This document shows positions 34,863-47,047 of a stretch of 64,000 nucleotides of DNA, piece after piece (the first letter of the stretch is position 1; every line of letters begins with the position of its first letter). The position numbers were made by a program, and so were the translations under genes. The notes below the pieces were generated by a model. It made no database searches. It was not told the DNA's origin and worked only from the letters and a program-made list of their open reading frames with translations. Origin of the DNA: Lathyrus oleraceus (Eukaryota > Streptophyta > Magnoliopsida > Fabales > Fabaceae); assembly GCF_024323335.1 (NCBI RefSeq), contig NC_066585.1:180376294-180440293 (forward strand), read 5' to 3'.

Positions 34863-37800
34863 TCAAGCAAATAGAGCCGGATACGACTCCTTCATCTGAT
34901 CTTCACGCTCCCAAGTCAAGCTCTCACCAGCTGGACCTCCCCAAACAACTTTCATTAGAGCAATCTTCTTACCTCTCAGGGTCTTCTTTTCTCGGTCATC
35001 TATCCGAATTGGCAACACCTCAACGGTCAAATTATCCCTCACCTGGATATCATCCAACTGAACAACATGCGAAGGATCCGCAATATATTTTCTCAACTGA
35101 GATACATGAAACACATCATGCAGATTAGAAAGCGACGGCGGTAAAGCTATCCGATACGCCACTTCCCCAACCCTCTTCAAAATCTGATACGGACCCACAA
35201 ACCTCGGAGTAAGCTTTTTAGACTTTAAAGCTCTACCCACACCTGTCGTCGGAGTAACTCTCAAGAACACATGATCTCCCTCTTGGAACTCAAGTGCCTT
35301 CCTCCTCTTATCATGATAACTCTTCTGACGACTCTGAGAAATCTTCATTTTCTCCTGAATCATCTTAACCCTTTCAGTCGTCTGCTGCACAATCTCAGGT
35401 CCGAGTACAACACTCTCACCTGATTCATACCAACACAATGGAGTTCTACACCTCCTACCATACAATGCTTCATATGGAGCCATACCGATACTAGCATGAA
35501 AACTATTATTATAAGTAAACTCCACCAACGGCAAATAACTATCCCAAGAACCACTCTGCTCCAACACACAAGCTCTCAACAAATCCTCCAAGGATTGGAT
35601 AGTTCTTTCAGTCTGACCATCAGTCTGAGGATGATAAGCTGAACTCAACCTCAACTTAGTCCCCAACGCTTTCTGCAAACTTTCCCAAAATCTAGAAGTA
35701 AATCTGGGATCTCTATCAGACACAATACTGGATGGAATACCATGCAGCCTCACTATCTCCTCAATATACAACTCTGCCAACTTCTCTAAAGAGTGATTAA
35801 TCTTCATCGGCAAGAAATGCGCCGACTTAGTCAATCGATCCACAATCACCCAAATAGAATCATTACCTTTCACCGTCCTCGGCAATCCCGTCACAAAATC
35901 CATGGAAATGCTATCCCACTTCCATTCAGGAATCTTCAAAGGTTGCATCATACCTGCCGGTTTCTGATGTTCAATCTTTGACTTCTGACAAGTCAAACAG
36001 GCATACACAAACTTAGCAACATCTCTTTTCATACCAGCCCACCAAAACAACTTCTTCAAATCTTGATACATTTTAGTTGCACCTGGATGGATACTCAATC
36101 CACTCCTATGGCCCTCTTCAAGAATACTCTTTTTCAATTCAGACACCTCAGGAACACAAACTCTACCTTTAAATCGCAGGATGCCATTCTCATCAATCTC
36201 AAAATTACCACCATTACCCTGGTTAACCATAGTAATATGATCAACTAGAGCGACATCAACTTGCTGACCATTCCGAATATCTTCCAGAATTTCACTAGTC
36301 AACTTCAGCATACCCAACTTTACACTATCAGCGGAAACTTCACAACCCAAACTCATATCACGGAACTGTTCAATTAACTCAAGCTCCCGAACCATCATCA
36401 TAGACATATGTAGAGACTTTCTACTCAGCGCATCTGCAACTACATTAGCCTTACCGGGATGATAACTCAATTCAAAGTCAAAATCCTTCAGTAATTCTAA
36501 CCACCTTCTCTGCCTCATATTTAACTCTTTCTGATCAAACAGATACTTCAGACTCTTGTGATCACTGAACACTTCGAATCTGGAACCATACAGATAATGC
36601 CTCCACATTTTCAACACAAATACAACAGCTGCAAGTTCTAGATCATGCGTAGGATAATTCCTCTCATGAACTTTCAACTGTCTAGAAGCATAAGCTACAA
36701 CTTTACCATTCTGCATCAAAACACCACCAAGACCCATCAAAGAAGCATCACAATAAACAACGAAGGACTCACCAGGATTAGGCAAGATCAACACTGGAGC
36801 ACTGGTCAACCGCCTCTTCAACTCAACAAAACTCGCTTCACAAGCTGCATCCCACACATACACTTGACCCTTCTTAGTCAACTGCGTCAACGGCAATGCC
36901 AACTTAGAGAAGCCCTCAATAAATCTGCGATAATAACCAGCTAACCCCAGAAAACTGCGTATCTCAGTAGCAGACTTCGGAGTCTCCCACTGTAATACAG
37001 CATCAACTTTAGCAGGATCAACAGAAATCCCACCACTCGAAATCACATGGCCAAGGAAACTCACTTCCTTCAACCAGAACTCACATTTAGATAACTTTGC
37101 ATATAATTTCTTTTCTCTTAACACCTGCAAAACAATTCTCAGATGTCCTGCATGCTCTTCTTCCGTCTTAGAATATATCAATATATCATCTATGAACACC
37201 ACAACAAAATTATCAAGGTACGGATGAAATATACGATTCATATATTCCATAAACACACCTGGAGCATTAGACACACCGAACGGCATCACAGTGTATTCAT
37301 AATGACCATACCTCGTACGGAAAGCAGTCTTCGCAATATCATCTGACTTCACTCGGATCTGATGATAACCCGACCGCAAATCAATCTTACTAAAAACATG
37401 AGCTCCAACCAACTGGTCCATCAAATCATCAATCCTCGGCAATGGATACCGATTCTTGATAGTCACCTTATTCAACTGCCGATAATCGACACACAACCTC
37501 ATTGTACCTTCTTTCTTCTTCACTAACAATACTGGTGCACCCCAAGGAGAAACACTTGGACGCACAAACTTCTTCTCAAGCAATTCTTCAAGTTGCTTCT
37601 TCAATTCAACTAATTCAGTTGCCGACATTCTATAAGGAGACATCGACACTGGACTCGTACCTGGTACTAAGTCAATGGCAAATTCGACTTCACGTTCTGG
37701 AGGTAAATCACTTACATCCTCCGGAAACACATCCTGAAATTCATAGACAACAGGCAAATCTACACTCACCACTTTCTTATCCGCTTGCAGAGACGCAAAT

Positions 37801-39275
37801 AAAGCGAATATCTGAGCTTCATCTTTCACAAAATCCCCCACCTGCCTAGCAGATAGAAATCTTGCCTCATCATTCTCACCAACTTCAGAAAACCGCACCG
37901 TCTTCCTATAGCAGTTGATAAACACGCCATAGAATTCTAGCCAATTCATTCCCAGAATAATATCAATTTGGTGCAAGGGTAAGCACACCAAATCAATCAC
38001 GAACTCTCTCTCAAAGATCGTCAAATGACAACCTCGACAGACAACAGAAGTCTTCACAGAACCATTAGCAGGAGTATCTATCACCATACTTCCGCCTAGG
38101 GACGACATAATCACACCAATCCTGGTCGCACACTCATACGAAATAAACGAATGAGTAGCACCAGTGTCAACAATAGCAAGCAATTCAACATTATTAATCA
38201 AGCAAGTACCTTTAATCAGATTATCTTCTTTAGGAGCTTCAGCCCCACTCAGGGCAAACACCCTACCAGTAGTATGAGCTGCAGTAGCCGCCTTCTTCGG
38301 TTTCGAGCACTGCGAACTGATATGGCCTTTCTCGCCACAATTAAAACATGTCGGACCAGCATCCTTACATTCAGTAACTCTATGACCAGCCTGACCGCAT
38401 CGGAAACATCTCAGTACTTTCTTGGTACAGCTATCAGCACGGTGGCCTGGCTCGCCACACTTGAAACATTTACCAGCTATGGGAGATCCTCCCCCACTTG
38501 GCTTCTTCTCATCTACTACTTTCTGCTTACCTTTACCATTCGGAGATGCATAAGGACTACCACGATCCTTATTCTTCTTCTCACTAAGACTCTTGTAATG
38601 AGCAGTCCTAGCCTTGCTATCTTCATCAAATATCCTGCACTTATTAACCAGTGTAGGAAACCTACGAATCTCCTGGTAACCAATGCCTTGTTTGATCTCG
38701 GGACGCAACCCGTTCTCAAACTTGACACACTTGGATTCCTCAGCATCAGCATCATTATAATGAGGACAATACTGCACCAGCTCCTCAAACTTCGAAGCGT
38801 AATCAGCAACAGACATGTTACCCTGCTTCAGTTCTAGAAATTCCATCTCCTTCTTACATCGCACATCAGCAGGAAAATATTTCTCCAGAAAGACCGTCTT
38901 GAACCTTTCCCAAGTCATCTCAGCACCTGGTACTTCAATTCTCTGGCGAGTGTTATCCCACCAGTTTTCAGCCTCTTCAGATAACATATGCGTACCAAAC
39001 TGCACCTTCTGTGCTTCAGTACACGTCATCACCCGGAAAATCTTCTCAATTTCCCTCAGCCAAATCTAAGCACCATCTGGATCATAGCGCCCTTTGAATG
39101 TAGGAGGGTTATTCTTCAGAAACCTTCCCAAATTCTTAAACTCGTCGACCGGCGGATTCTGCTGCGCCTGCATAGCCTGCGCCATAGCAGCCAAAGCCTC
39201 AGCAATCGCACGGTCATTTTCTCCAGCCATACTCTGCACAACACAACCACCACCGTTAAATATCGACAGTGTCAT
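34863..39275 (-). pseudogene. Tekay-type copy 2 Gag-Pol, one nonsense codon in Gag
   Basis: Same length and domain content as copy 1 (frame position 39275 to 34863), but codon 70 is TAG (39066-39068, plus strand CTA) where copy 1 has CAG at 32897-32899. Downstream the frame is open for 1389 codons. Other coding differences are few: Glu to Lys near the chromodomain, His to Tyr in the integrase zinc region (HACLTC to YACLTC) and Lys to Arg between protease and RT. The change is a single C-to-T transition on the coding strand, so the copy is only recently disabled, though the His change might also harm it. Confidence 0.93.
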
Positions 39276-39348
39276 TTACACTAATCGACCAACAGGGAAA
39301 ACATCACATTATGACTCGACTGGACTGACTATGCTCTGATACCACTAA

Positions 39349-40989
39349 TGTAACACCCTTCTACCCAAACGACATATTTAAATAAATTATCAGAGTACAC
39401 CATGTAGAAGAGTTTACATTTCTTACAACATAACACTTATCGCATCACAACATAAAACATATTATTTATTTTATTAAAACTTCGCAGCGGACAACAACAC
39501 AAATATTATCATTCATCATATAACAATTCATAATAATGTTTCAACATTATCTCAACAAAGCATCTCAACATATTAGTCATCATAAACAACATAAATAATA
39601 ACCAATTATCTATCGAATCCCATAACCCCGGTGTCACATGACCAGAGCATTTGACTCGACTCCGTAGAATAACTCTACACTTATTCTTCAAACCTCAACA
39701 ATAGCTACTCCTCTTTATCTGCACATTGCTCATCATAGATGAACATAAACACATGCAGAAGGGGTGAGAATTACATTATTAAATAATAATATAACGACAG
39801 AATATAAACATAAATATATTTCACATATGCCAACACAGCTCATCATAATCATCATAATCAACATACTCATGAACATCAACAAAACAACATATCAAATGCA
39901 ATGCACACACCCATGCATGACTCAACACGACTCGGTATACCCCTTTTGTGACCAACTACAGGATCATCACTCCCAGATTCATCACCATAGAATCCGAGTT
40001 CCCCGCAAGGAACCAAGCCTCTCCACAAGCCCGGAGTCAACAACATCATTGGAACTCAGTCCGTTCATCACTAGGCATCGGCCTTTCATGAATGCATGCA
40101 CACCAAACATGCATCATAATCAACATAGCAACAACAGCATCATATAGTCATGTTATCATCATCATTAATAGCATGACATACAACTCAACAAAACAACAAC
40201 AACATTACAACGATATCACATTTGGGAGTTTAAAACGCGAAAGCTGTCCGTCAAACTGATATGGCGAACGCCATTAGGCTAATGGCGAACGCCATTAGCG
40301 TTAAACGCTCTTATTCTGGAAAAACTGTCCGTCAAACTGATATGGCGAACGCCATTAGGCTAATGGCGAACGCCATTAGCGTTAAACGCTCTTATTCTGG
40401 AAAAAAAAGCCCAAATGGCGAACGCCAAAGGCATAATGGCGAACGTCATTTGGCTGTTATGTGCATAAATAAGATTTTAAGTGCGGAAACAGTGGACGCG
40501 CGGGCTTCTAAGCATATAACTCAACAAAACTCATAGATCGGAGAATTTCCATCAAAACCCCAAACTTTCCCAATCTCCCTAAAATCCCCAAAATCCATCA
40601 ACAATCCAACATATCATGAATTTGCTCGCATATTATCGTTTAATAAGGTTCAGACCCCTTACCTCTTTGGATTGAAGGAAGTTCTGAGCAATCTTTGGCC
40701 TTTTCCTCTTCCTTCTCTTTCTCTTCAGCGTTTCTCCCTTTCTCTGACTCTGAGGCAAAAAAATACGTGAAAACACTCTGAGTTCTCACCTTGGCCTCTT
40801 TTATCCATTTCCACTTTTACCCTTCCACTCTTCATATTCCATTTATTTTATTTATTTAATTATTATTAAAATAAATAACATCTATAATAATAATAATAAT
40901 TCCCAATATTATTTAATAATTCATTTTACCTTCAAATAATCATATTAAAATAATATTTAAATTAATCTAACAATATTCTGGGTGTTACA
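39349..40989 (-). repeat. Tekay-type LTR 3 (right; 5' LTR of copy 2)
   Basis: 1641 bp, differing from the middle LTR at two sites seen by eye (near 39591 and 40533). It ends at the TSD. Confidence 0.95.
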
Positions 40990-42119
40990 ACTGCCACATG
41001 TGCGCCAATATTCAAGCTCCTCCAGAAAGATCAGTCTCATGATTGGACCGAGGATTGCCAAAAGGCCTTTGACAGTATTAAAGAATATTTGTCTGAGCCT
41101 TCGATTCTGTCCCCGCCTATGGAAGGGAGACCGTTGATTATGTACCTGACAGTTATTGAAGACCCGATGGGTTGCGTCCTTGGTCAGCAAGACGAATTGG
41201 GAAAGAAATAGTATGCTATCTACTACTTAAGTAAGAAGTTCACTGATTGTGAGTCTCGATACTCAATGCTTGAGAAGATGTGATGTGCTTTGGCTTGGGC
41301 TGCTAAGCGCTTACGCCAGTATATGTTGAATCATACGACTTGGTTGATATCCAAAATGGATCCAATCAAGTATATCTTTAAGAAGCTTGCTTTAACTGGG
41401 AGGATTGCCCATTGGCATATGTTGTTATCTGAGTATGATATTGAGTATCGAGCTCAAAAGGCTATTAAAGGTAGTATTTTGGCTGACCACTTGGCACATC
41501 AACCAATCGAGGATTATCAGTCAGTTCAGTATGAATTCCCAGACGAGGAGATTCTGTATTTGAAAATGAAAGATTACGATGAGCCTATGCTCGACGAAGG
41601 GCCAGAACCTGGTTCCAGATGGAGCATGGTGTTTGATGGCGCTGTAAATCAATATGGAAATGGTATTGGGGCAGTGATTATTACTCCTCAGGGCACACAT
41701 TTTCCTTTTACAGTAAGGCTAACTTTCAAATGCACGAATAATATGGCTGAGTATGAAGCTTGTATTATGGGATTGGAAGAATGTATTGATCTTAGGATCA
41801 AGCATCTTAATGTTTATGGTGATTCGGCCCTTGTTGTTAATCAGATTAAGGGTGAATGGGAAACGAATCAGCCTGTCCTCATCCCATATAGAGATTATGC
41901 GAGAAGGATTTCAACGTTCTTCACTGAGGTTGACTTCCATCATATTCCTCGAGATGAGAATCGGATGGCAGATGCTCTTGCTACACTTGCTTTGATGATT
42001 GTGGTCAGACTTTAGAATGATTTTCCTAATATCACTGTGATGCGCTTGGACAGACCAGCCCATGTATTTGCAGTAGAGGAGGTGCAAGATGATAAGCCAT
42101 GGTATTATGATATTAAGTG
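40990..42119 (+). pseudogene. Element A: RNase H and second (archaeal-type) RNase H segment
   Basis: The frame continues from 27010 (His-Met-Thr-Ala, then Cys-Ala-Pro). First comes the degraded Ty3-type RNase H (MGCVLGQQDE, YYLSKKFTDCESRYS). Then from about 41626 comes a second RNase H with FDGAVNQYGNGIGAVI, NNMAEYEACIMGLE, YGDSALVVNQIKGEW and HIPRDENRMADALA, i.e. Asp, Glu, Asp and a final Asp in the order of archaeal/plant-type RNase H. This extra domain marks the Tat lineage. In-frame stops are TAG 41209-41211, TGA 41281-41283 and TAG 42013-42015. It is cut at 42119 by element C. Confidence 0.88.
42115..42119. repeat. TSD AAGTG of element C (partner 60575-60579)
   Basis: AAGTG precedes TGTCGCACC at 42120 and follows GTATGACA at 60574. 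Confidence 0.96.
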
Positions 42120-42984
42120 TGTCGCACCTCGAAAAAAAATGGGGATACGACTTCAAAGCAAAGCGCGATCGCACACTCGCAATGATGGACTGAACAGAGT
42201 CGCCACCGAACTTTATTTATTCCTAAAAAGGAAAGGGAAAATATCGATAAAACCCAAGACAAAAGAAAGGATAAGATATGGTCATCGCAACCAATATCAG
42301 GGTTCGGGAGTCGATTACGCAAGGGGAAGGTATTAGCACCCCTCACGTCCGTTGTACTCAACGGGAACCATTAGGTCAGTTGTGTGCGTTAGTGTTAGTT
42401 GAAATATTAGGCTTTTCTAGTTATTAGGTGGGAAAGAAGGAATAAAAGAAAGGAAAATGTTTTTGGATTTTTTAACGAAGGACTAAACCTAAGTTTTTTA
42501 TTAGTGGGCCTGACAAGATTTACAAATCCTGCTCCTACGTATCTCAACAGAGAAATCAAGGCTTACGTAGTTCTGGGTAGAAAAATGTTTGTTTGTTGGT
42601 CGATTTTTTAGCGAAAGCTATATTGTATTAATCGACGAAAACATTGTTTTACCCAAAACAGATGAGGAGTGGACGCATACCACACATCGAACGGATTTAT
42701 AGATCTACATTCGGAAAAGCGTCACTTATCTCGACTCAACAATTATGGCCGAAACATTGTTTTGTATCACTTAAGACAAGATACCTTTCGTTTATGAAAA
42801 GGTTTTTTGATTAACCGCACAGCGGCGAGAAAAGAATTTGATTGGTTGGATGCATTTTGAGTGATGGCGAGAACTTGGATGAGCGAGATATACATCTCGA
42901 ATCCTAGTCTCAGGAGTGCATGGTATACACCATGTTCCATTTCCATCTTTATTGAAAAAGTATTAAGGTAGGAATTAGGTATTT

Positions 42985-43650
42985 TGAAGTTTGAAAGACG
43001 AGTACTTGTGACCTACAAGCTCTTACAACTTGGGTCTAATACTCGGGACTACGTCTGGACATTCCACCCAGGCAGTCTGTTTCTTTCCAATATTGCTAAG
43101 AAAATGATTCGAATATTTATGAATGTTTTGGAGGGAAGACGAATATTTATGGCTTGCAAGCTCTTACAGCTTGAGCCTAATATTCGGGATTACGAATGGA
43201 TATTACATCCACGCAATCTTTTTCTTCCAACTTTATTAAGAAGATGATTTGAGATATTTGCAGGTGTTTTGGAGAGAAGACAAATATTTATGGCTTACAA
43301 GCTCTTACAGCTTGAGCCTAACATTCGGGATTACGACTGGATATTACATCCAGGTAATCTTTTTCTTCCACGCTTTATTTAGAAGGTGATTTGAGGTACT
43401 TACGGATATTTTGGCGAGAAGACGAATATTTATGACTTGCAAGCTCTTACAGCTTGAGCCTAATATTCGGGATTACGACTGGACATTCCATCCAGGTAAC
43501 CTTTTTCTTCACGTTTTAATAAAATGATTTTTATTAAAGAGAAGACGAATATTAACGGCTTGCAAGCTCTTACAGCTTGAGCCTAATATTCGGGATTACG
43601 ACTGGACATTCCATCCAGGTAACCTTTTTCTTCACAATTTATTTAGAAAA
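42985..43650 (-). repeat. Hairpin unit array in element C left LTR
   Basis: Five units, each about 122-140 bp, with the same arms as in element B (CGAATATT / AATATTCG, GGCT / AGCC, CAAGCT / AGCTTG). The first unit, on the plus strand at about 42998-43060, has CGAGTA / TACTCG and GACC / GGTC instead. A small CTGGA / TCCAG-type hairpin follows each. Confidence 0.85.
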
Positions 43651-44896
43651 TGATTTGAATATTAAATTAAAAACAATTAAAGTACCGAGGTTTGAAATTA
43701 TTGAAAATTAAATTGATGTTGCTTTAAGAGCTCATTGTAAGAAGGCCCAAGAGTAAGCCATGAGAGGTTGATGGCGATGCTTAAAAGCAATCGACTTACA
43801 AGGGTATGGAAATGGGCTCGACGTTGAATCGAGAATTAAGTGACACTTATCATTATTACTTTTTTATGTTTTTTTTTTATCAATGAAATTGGGATGATTT
43901 ATCATGATCGGAGCATACTCCACACATAAAAATAAATGATTCACATAAATCCCAAAGAAAGAATAATCAGATAGTAATTAAATGTGAGGATTAAGGAAAA
44001 TATGAGAAAGTCACAAAAAGTGCTGAAAAACCAAAACAACATGCCCAAGTATCGAACCCCGGACCAAAGAGGCAAAGAGCTATCTCCATCTCCACCAAGC
44101 CACTAATGGTCATCTGTTATACTAATAGCAAAATAGACATATGGCCCAGAATAAACGAAATAACAAAAACTAAAAAAAGTGAAATGGGCCGTAGGAGCTT
44201 GGGCTAAGACAAAATCAAGTGCCCAACAGTCCTTTAGACTGACCGGGTCCGGGTTGAAGGAAACCCACTTATTATTATAGTTAGAAACAAATTAACATTT
44301 TAAGGACAAGAAATTTTTAATAAAAATAAAACCATCTTATCTAAACAATTTCTTTTTCTTTTAGGCTTAAAGACAAATTAGTTAGAAATAGGATATTAAA
44401 ACCCACCATGTGTCTGTTTTTTAGCAGTGAAAAAAAATATTAACTTTCAAAAACCTGTAACGCTTAATTACCACTTATTCAACAATATCTCAACAATATC
44501 TCAACCTAATTTCCACAGAAAGAAAAGCAATATTAAAAAAGAAAAAACGAGAGAGACATTCTTCAATCCTCTACAGTAAGAAAAACAAATCCAAGTTAAG
44601 ATTGATATACCGTGTTTCCAAATGATTTCCGGTGAAGAAGTAGCTACTGAAACCGAACGGCGTTTTGTACGTGGTGGTGTATTTTGAGGTCGTTTGGTGT
44701 TCAGTGGTACTGTAGACGGAGGGTAAACCGCGATGGTCGCCGACTGAAGGAAGACGAGAACAGAGGATGTGCGGCGGCGTGCCGAAGGTTCGAAGGGAGT
44801 TTGTGAAGGACCGACGGTTTTTGTGTGTGGCGTTTTTGGGATTAGGTTTTTTTTGAAAGTTTTCGCCGCTCCCCCCTTCCTCTGAATCGCTCCCTC

Positions 44897-44905
44897 CTAT
44901 TTATC
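44897..44905 (-). promoter_or_regulatory. Likely TATA box of element C left LTR
   Basis: Minus strand GATAAATAG is followed by a GC-richer leader. The same lies at 56637-56645 in the other LTR. It is unlike the element B promoter. Confidence 0.5.
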
Positions 44906-45185
44906 TCACGGATTAGGGTTACAAATTGATGCTCAATGGTCCAATGGAGAAAGTCCCAGGATTGCTTTTTGATGCTCAGAGATGATTGCCCTGTTTGATC
45001 ATTGGACTCGGAAAGGTAATCTGATCATAACCTTTTTTCTTGAACTTTGTCTTGATCCCATTTTGGGGAATTTCGGGAACTTACTGGCTTGGTAATTATT
45101 TTGTGTTTTTTTGGTTACTGCAGTGAAATGGTGAAAACCTGAGGAGCTCAATCACGGTTCTGTTGACGGTTCAAAGAGAAAAACG

Positions 45186-45549
45186 GGGTAATTCCTTCTT
45201 CAGAAATAAAGTTAGCATTGATATTTAGCAACTTAAATCCACGTTTCTGAACAACAGCTTCTGCCACCACTTTAGCTCCCGACCATGTGATCAAATTTAT
45301 ACTAAGATCAACTTCATTTAATTGGCCATGACCTTCTTCCAATGCCTTAGTGATTATAACTGCACCTTCATCCTTCAATTCATTCTCAGATAAATTTAAC
45401 TTGGTGAGGAACTGCTTTGAAGATATACGGGCAAGCCACAGAAACAGCAGCTTTTGCAGTAATGTCATTTCCTGCCATATCCAAAATTTCCAGTGACGGT
45501 GTAGATTCCTTCAGAGCATGCGACAACGAACAGAGAAGCAAGTCCATCG
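45186..45549 (-). pseudogene. Captured fragment of a RanGAP gene (left LTR)
   Basis: Translation on the minus strand gives SLEILDMAGNDITAKAA, then after a frameshift near 45430 LTKLNLSENELKDEGA, GQLNEVDLSINLITWSGAK and FKLLNINANFISEEGI. This is the end of the leucine-rich-repeat domain of plant Ran GTPase-activating protein, which stimulates GTP hydrolysis by Ran for nuclear transport. Only about 120 residues are present; the plant-specific N-terminal domain, most repeats and the acidic tail are missing. The frameshift means no functional product. It is flanked by an unrelated VDAC fragment on the opposite strand. Recognition is from remembered family sequence and is strong over the LNLSENELKDEG and LLNINANFISEEG blocks. 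Confidence 0.85.
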
Positions 45550-45699
45550 GTAAGACGGCATGTCAATCATCAATGCGTCAATCATCAATGCATTTTTCTT
45601 AAACTTGTTCTGTTTTTCGCAGGTTCGGTGGTTTCGTGCAGAGTAGCTCATAGTCAAAATTGTACGCTCACACCAAACTTCCTAACAACATCATCAACA

Positions 45700-46105
45700 A
45701 TGTCTTCCAAAGGCCCCCGGTATTTTTTCCGACATCGGAAGATTGTCCAGAGATATCCTTACCAAAGATTACAACTCCGATCAACGGTTCGCAATATCCT
45801 CCTCCACCAATTCCGGCATCGATTTGCATTCAACGTCATTGAAGAGTAGAGGACTTTCCTCCGGTGATGTTGCTGCTCAAATTAACCACAAAAAGAAAAT
45901 ACTCTTCTTTTCAAAGTTGATACCGAATCAAGTGTGTTGATAACATTTACTCTCACAAATTTTGTGTCTTCTGCGAAAGCCGTTGCTTCTATTTGATTAC
46001 CTGATTACAAATCCGGAAAGATTGAGGTTCAATATCTTCATGATCATGCTGGTTTTACTACTTCTGTTGTTTTAAATTGCAACCCTGCTATTTGATTTTT
46101 CTGCG
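45700..46105 (+). pseudogene. Captured fragment of a VDAC (mitochondrial porin) gene (left LTR)
   Basis: From ATG 45700 the plus strand encodes a VDAC-like N-terminus scattered over frames: MSSKGP, then RDILTKDYNSDQRFAISSS, GLSSGDVAAQ, KVDTESSV, and LPDYKSGKIEVQYLHDHAGFTTSV. VDAC forms the beta-barrel anion channel of the outer mitochondrial membrane. About 130 of roughly 276 residues are covered, with several frameshifts and two in-frame stops. The 5' flank (45623-45699) looks like a short untranslated leader. The coding part shows no intron by eye, although plant VDAC genes have several, so a processed-RNA origin is possible. It runs against the neighbouring fragments, all on the minus strand. 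Confidence 0.85.
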
Positions 46106-46289
46106 TTGACTTGTGGAAGTGCAGGTTATGGTTTGGAACTGGAAATTTGCATCTGCTGTAGAAGATTTTGCACAAACACAGTCATATCAGCGGTGCTTTG
46201 TTTTGGATCTTCTGAATCATGTCCATCCATGATTTGAACAACGCTTCAACTGGAATTCTTTCAACAAATTTCAAAATTGGAACTTGGTA

Positions 46290-46608
46290 CCAATGATGCT
46301 CTGTTATCACAATATCTTTAGGATTTTGACCATGAACCAAACTGCTATACCGCGGCCCAGGACCCTCCTTACCGTATCCACATGAAGGCAATGCCGGCAT
46401 CAATGGCCAATATTTTTCATCCTGAATTCCAAGAATGACAGCATCATGAGCAAGAAAAAGAGTCATATGACTAGTGAGATTAAACGGTGCAGTAAGCCAA
46501 AAACCAGGTGGCACATTCAACTGAGTACCACCCTTATCCCCAAACTTAGATATAACAGAAACAGCTCTTTCAAAAGCCTGAGTATTAACCGTAACCCCAT
46601 CGCCAATC
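46290..46608 (-). pseudogene. Captured fragment of a GH28 polygalacturonase gene (left LTR)
   Basis: Minus-strand frame reads GDGVTVNTQAFERAV, then VPPGFWLTAPFNLTSHMTLF, DAVILGIQDEKYWPLMPALP, GPRYSSLVHGQNPKDIVITEH, and loses similarity at a frameshift near 46293. This is the N-terminal part of the pectin-degrading glycoside hydrolase 28 family: the GDGV start of the right-handed beta-helix and the PPG-WLT / FNLTSH signature. The catalytic NTD and DD motifs, further downstream in the family, are absent. At its upstream end it abuts the HSP110 fragment within a few bases. No enzyme can result. Confidence 0.87.
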
Positions 46609-47047
46609 CAGTAGCAGTAGTTTGATGAAGCAACCGAAGCGGGTTCAAACCAGCAATAGTTGCAGCATCCGAAACAGCTCTTCTCTGAAAATCAGTGAAA
46701 TAAACCGGAGTCCCAATGCAACAATCATTAACCGCCGCATTAAGAATCTTCTCAGCTATCTCTTTCATATTCGACAGCATCATAGCAAACACTTGCGTAG
46801 GCGTAAATGCCTTCACTTCCCCCAAGTACCTAGCCTGAATCAAAGGATATCCGTTTGGTCCTTCAGTGACAGTATAAGGCAGAGACTTAAGATCACGCTG
46901 CAAATCAGGATCCGAAAACTGTTTCCCAATAAGCCTCTTAATCTGTGAGATCGAATTCTTAGGGTTCATCATAGTTGAAGCAGCACCGGCAATACCAATA
47001 AACCGTTGCTTTTCACCAAAACAAACAATAGCAGGGGTTTTATTGTT
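46596..47047 (-). pseudogene. Captured fragment of an HSP110/Hsp70-15-type chaperone gene (left LTR)
   Basis: About 150 residues of nucleotide-binding domain are encoded without a stop: TPAIVCFGEKQRFIGIAGAA, MMNPKNSISQIKRLIGKQFS, TVTEGPNGYPLI, FTPTQVFAMMLSNMKEIAEK, CCIGTPVYFTDFQRRAVSDA and TIAGLNPLRLLHQTTATGLA. This is the ATPase lobe of the plant HSP110-like branch of the Hsp70 family, cytosolic nucleotide-exchange chaperones. The first phosphate loop and everything after the TTAT motif are missing. The reading frame changes at the polygalacturonase junction at about 46600, where the two share TTGGCGATGGGG. The intact frame may reflect recent capture rather than function. Confidence 0.88.

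Larger units (their letters stand above)
27011..40989 (-). mobile_element. Tandem dimer of a Tekay/Del-type chromovirus (LTR-body-LTR-body-LTR)
   Basis: Three LTRs of exactly 1641 bp (27011-28651, 33180-34820, 39349-40989) alternate with two bodies of 4528 bp, giving an exact repeat period of 6169 bp. One TSD (ACTGC) flanks the whole. By eye the two bodies differ at about 8 sites. The middle and right LTRs differ at 2 sites and the left LTR differs from both at about 10. This fits one insertion later duplicated by unequal exchange between its LTRs. Confidence 0.95.

Noticed and set aside
45417..45602. 61-codon plus-strand frame over the RanGAP fragment
   Set aside because: It is the antisense shadow of RanGAP; the minus strand gives recognisable leucine-rich-repeat sequence.
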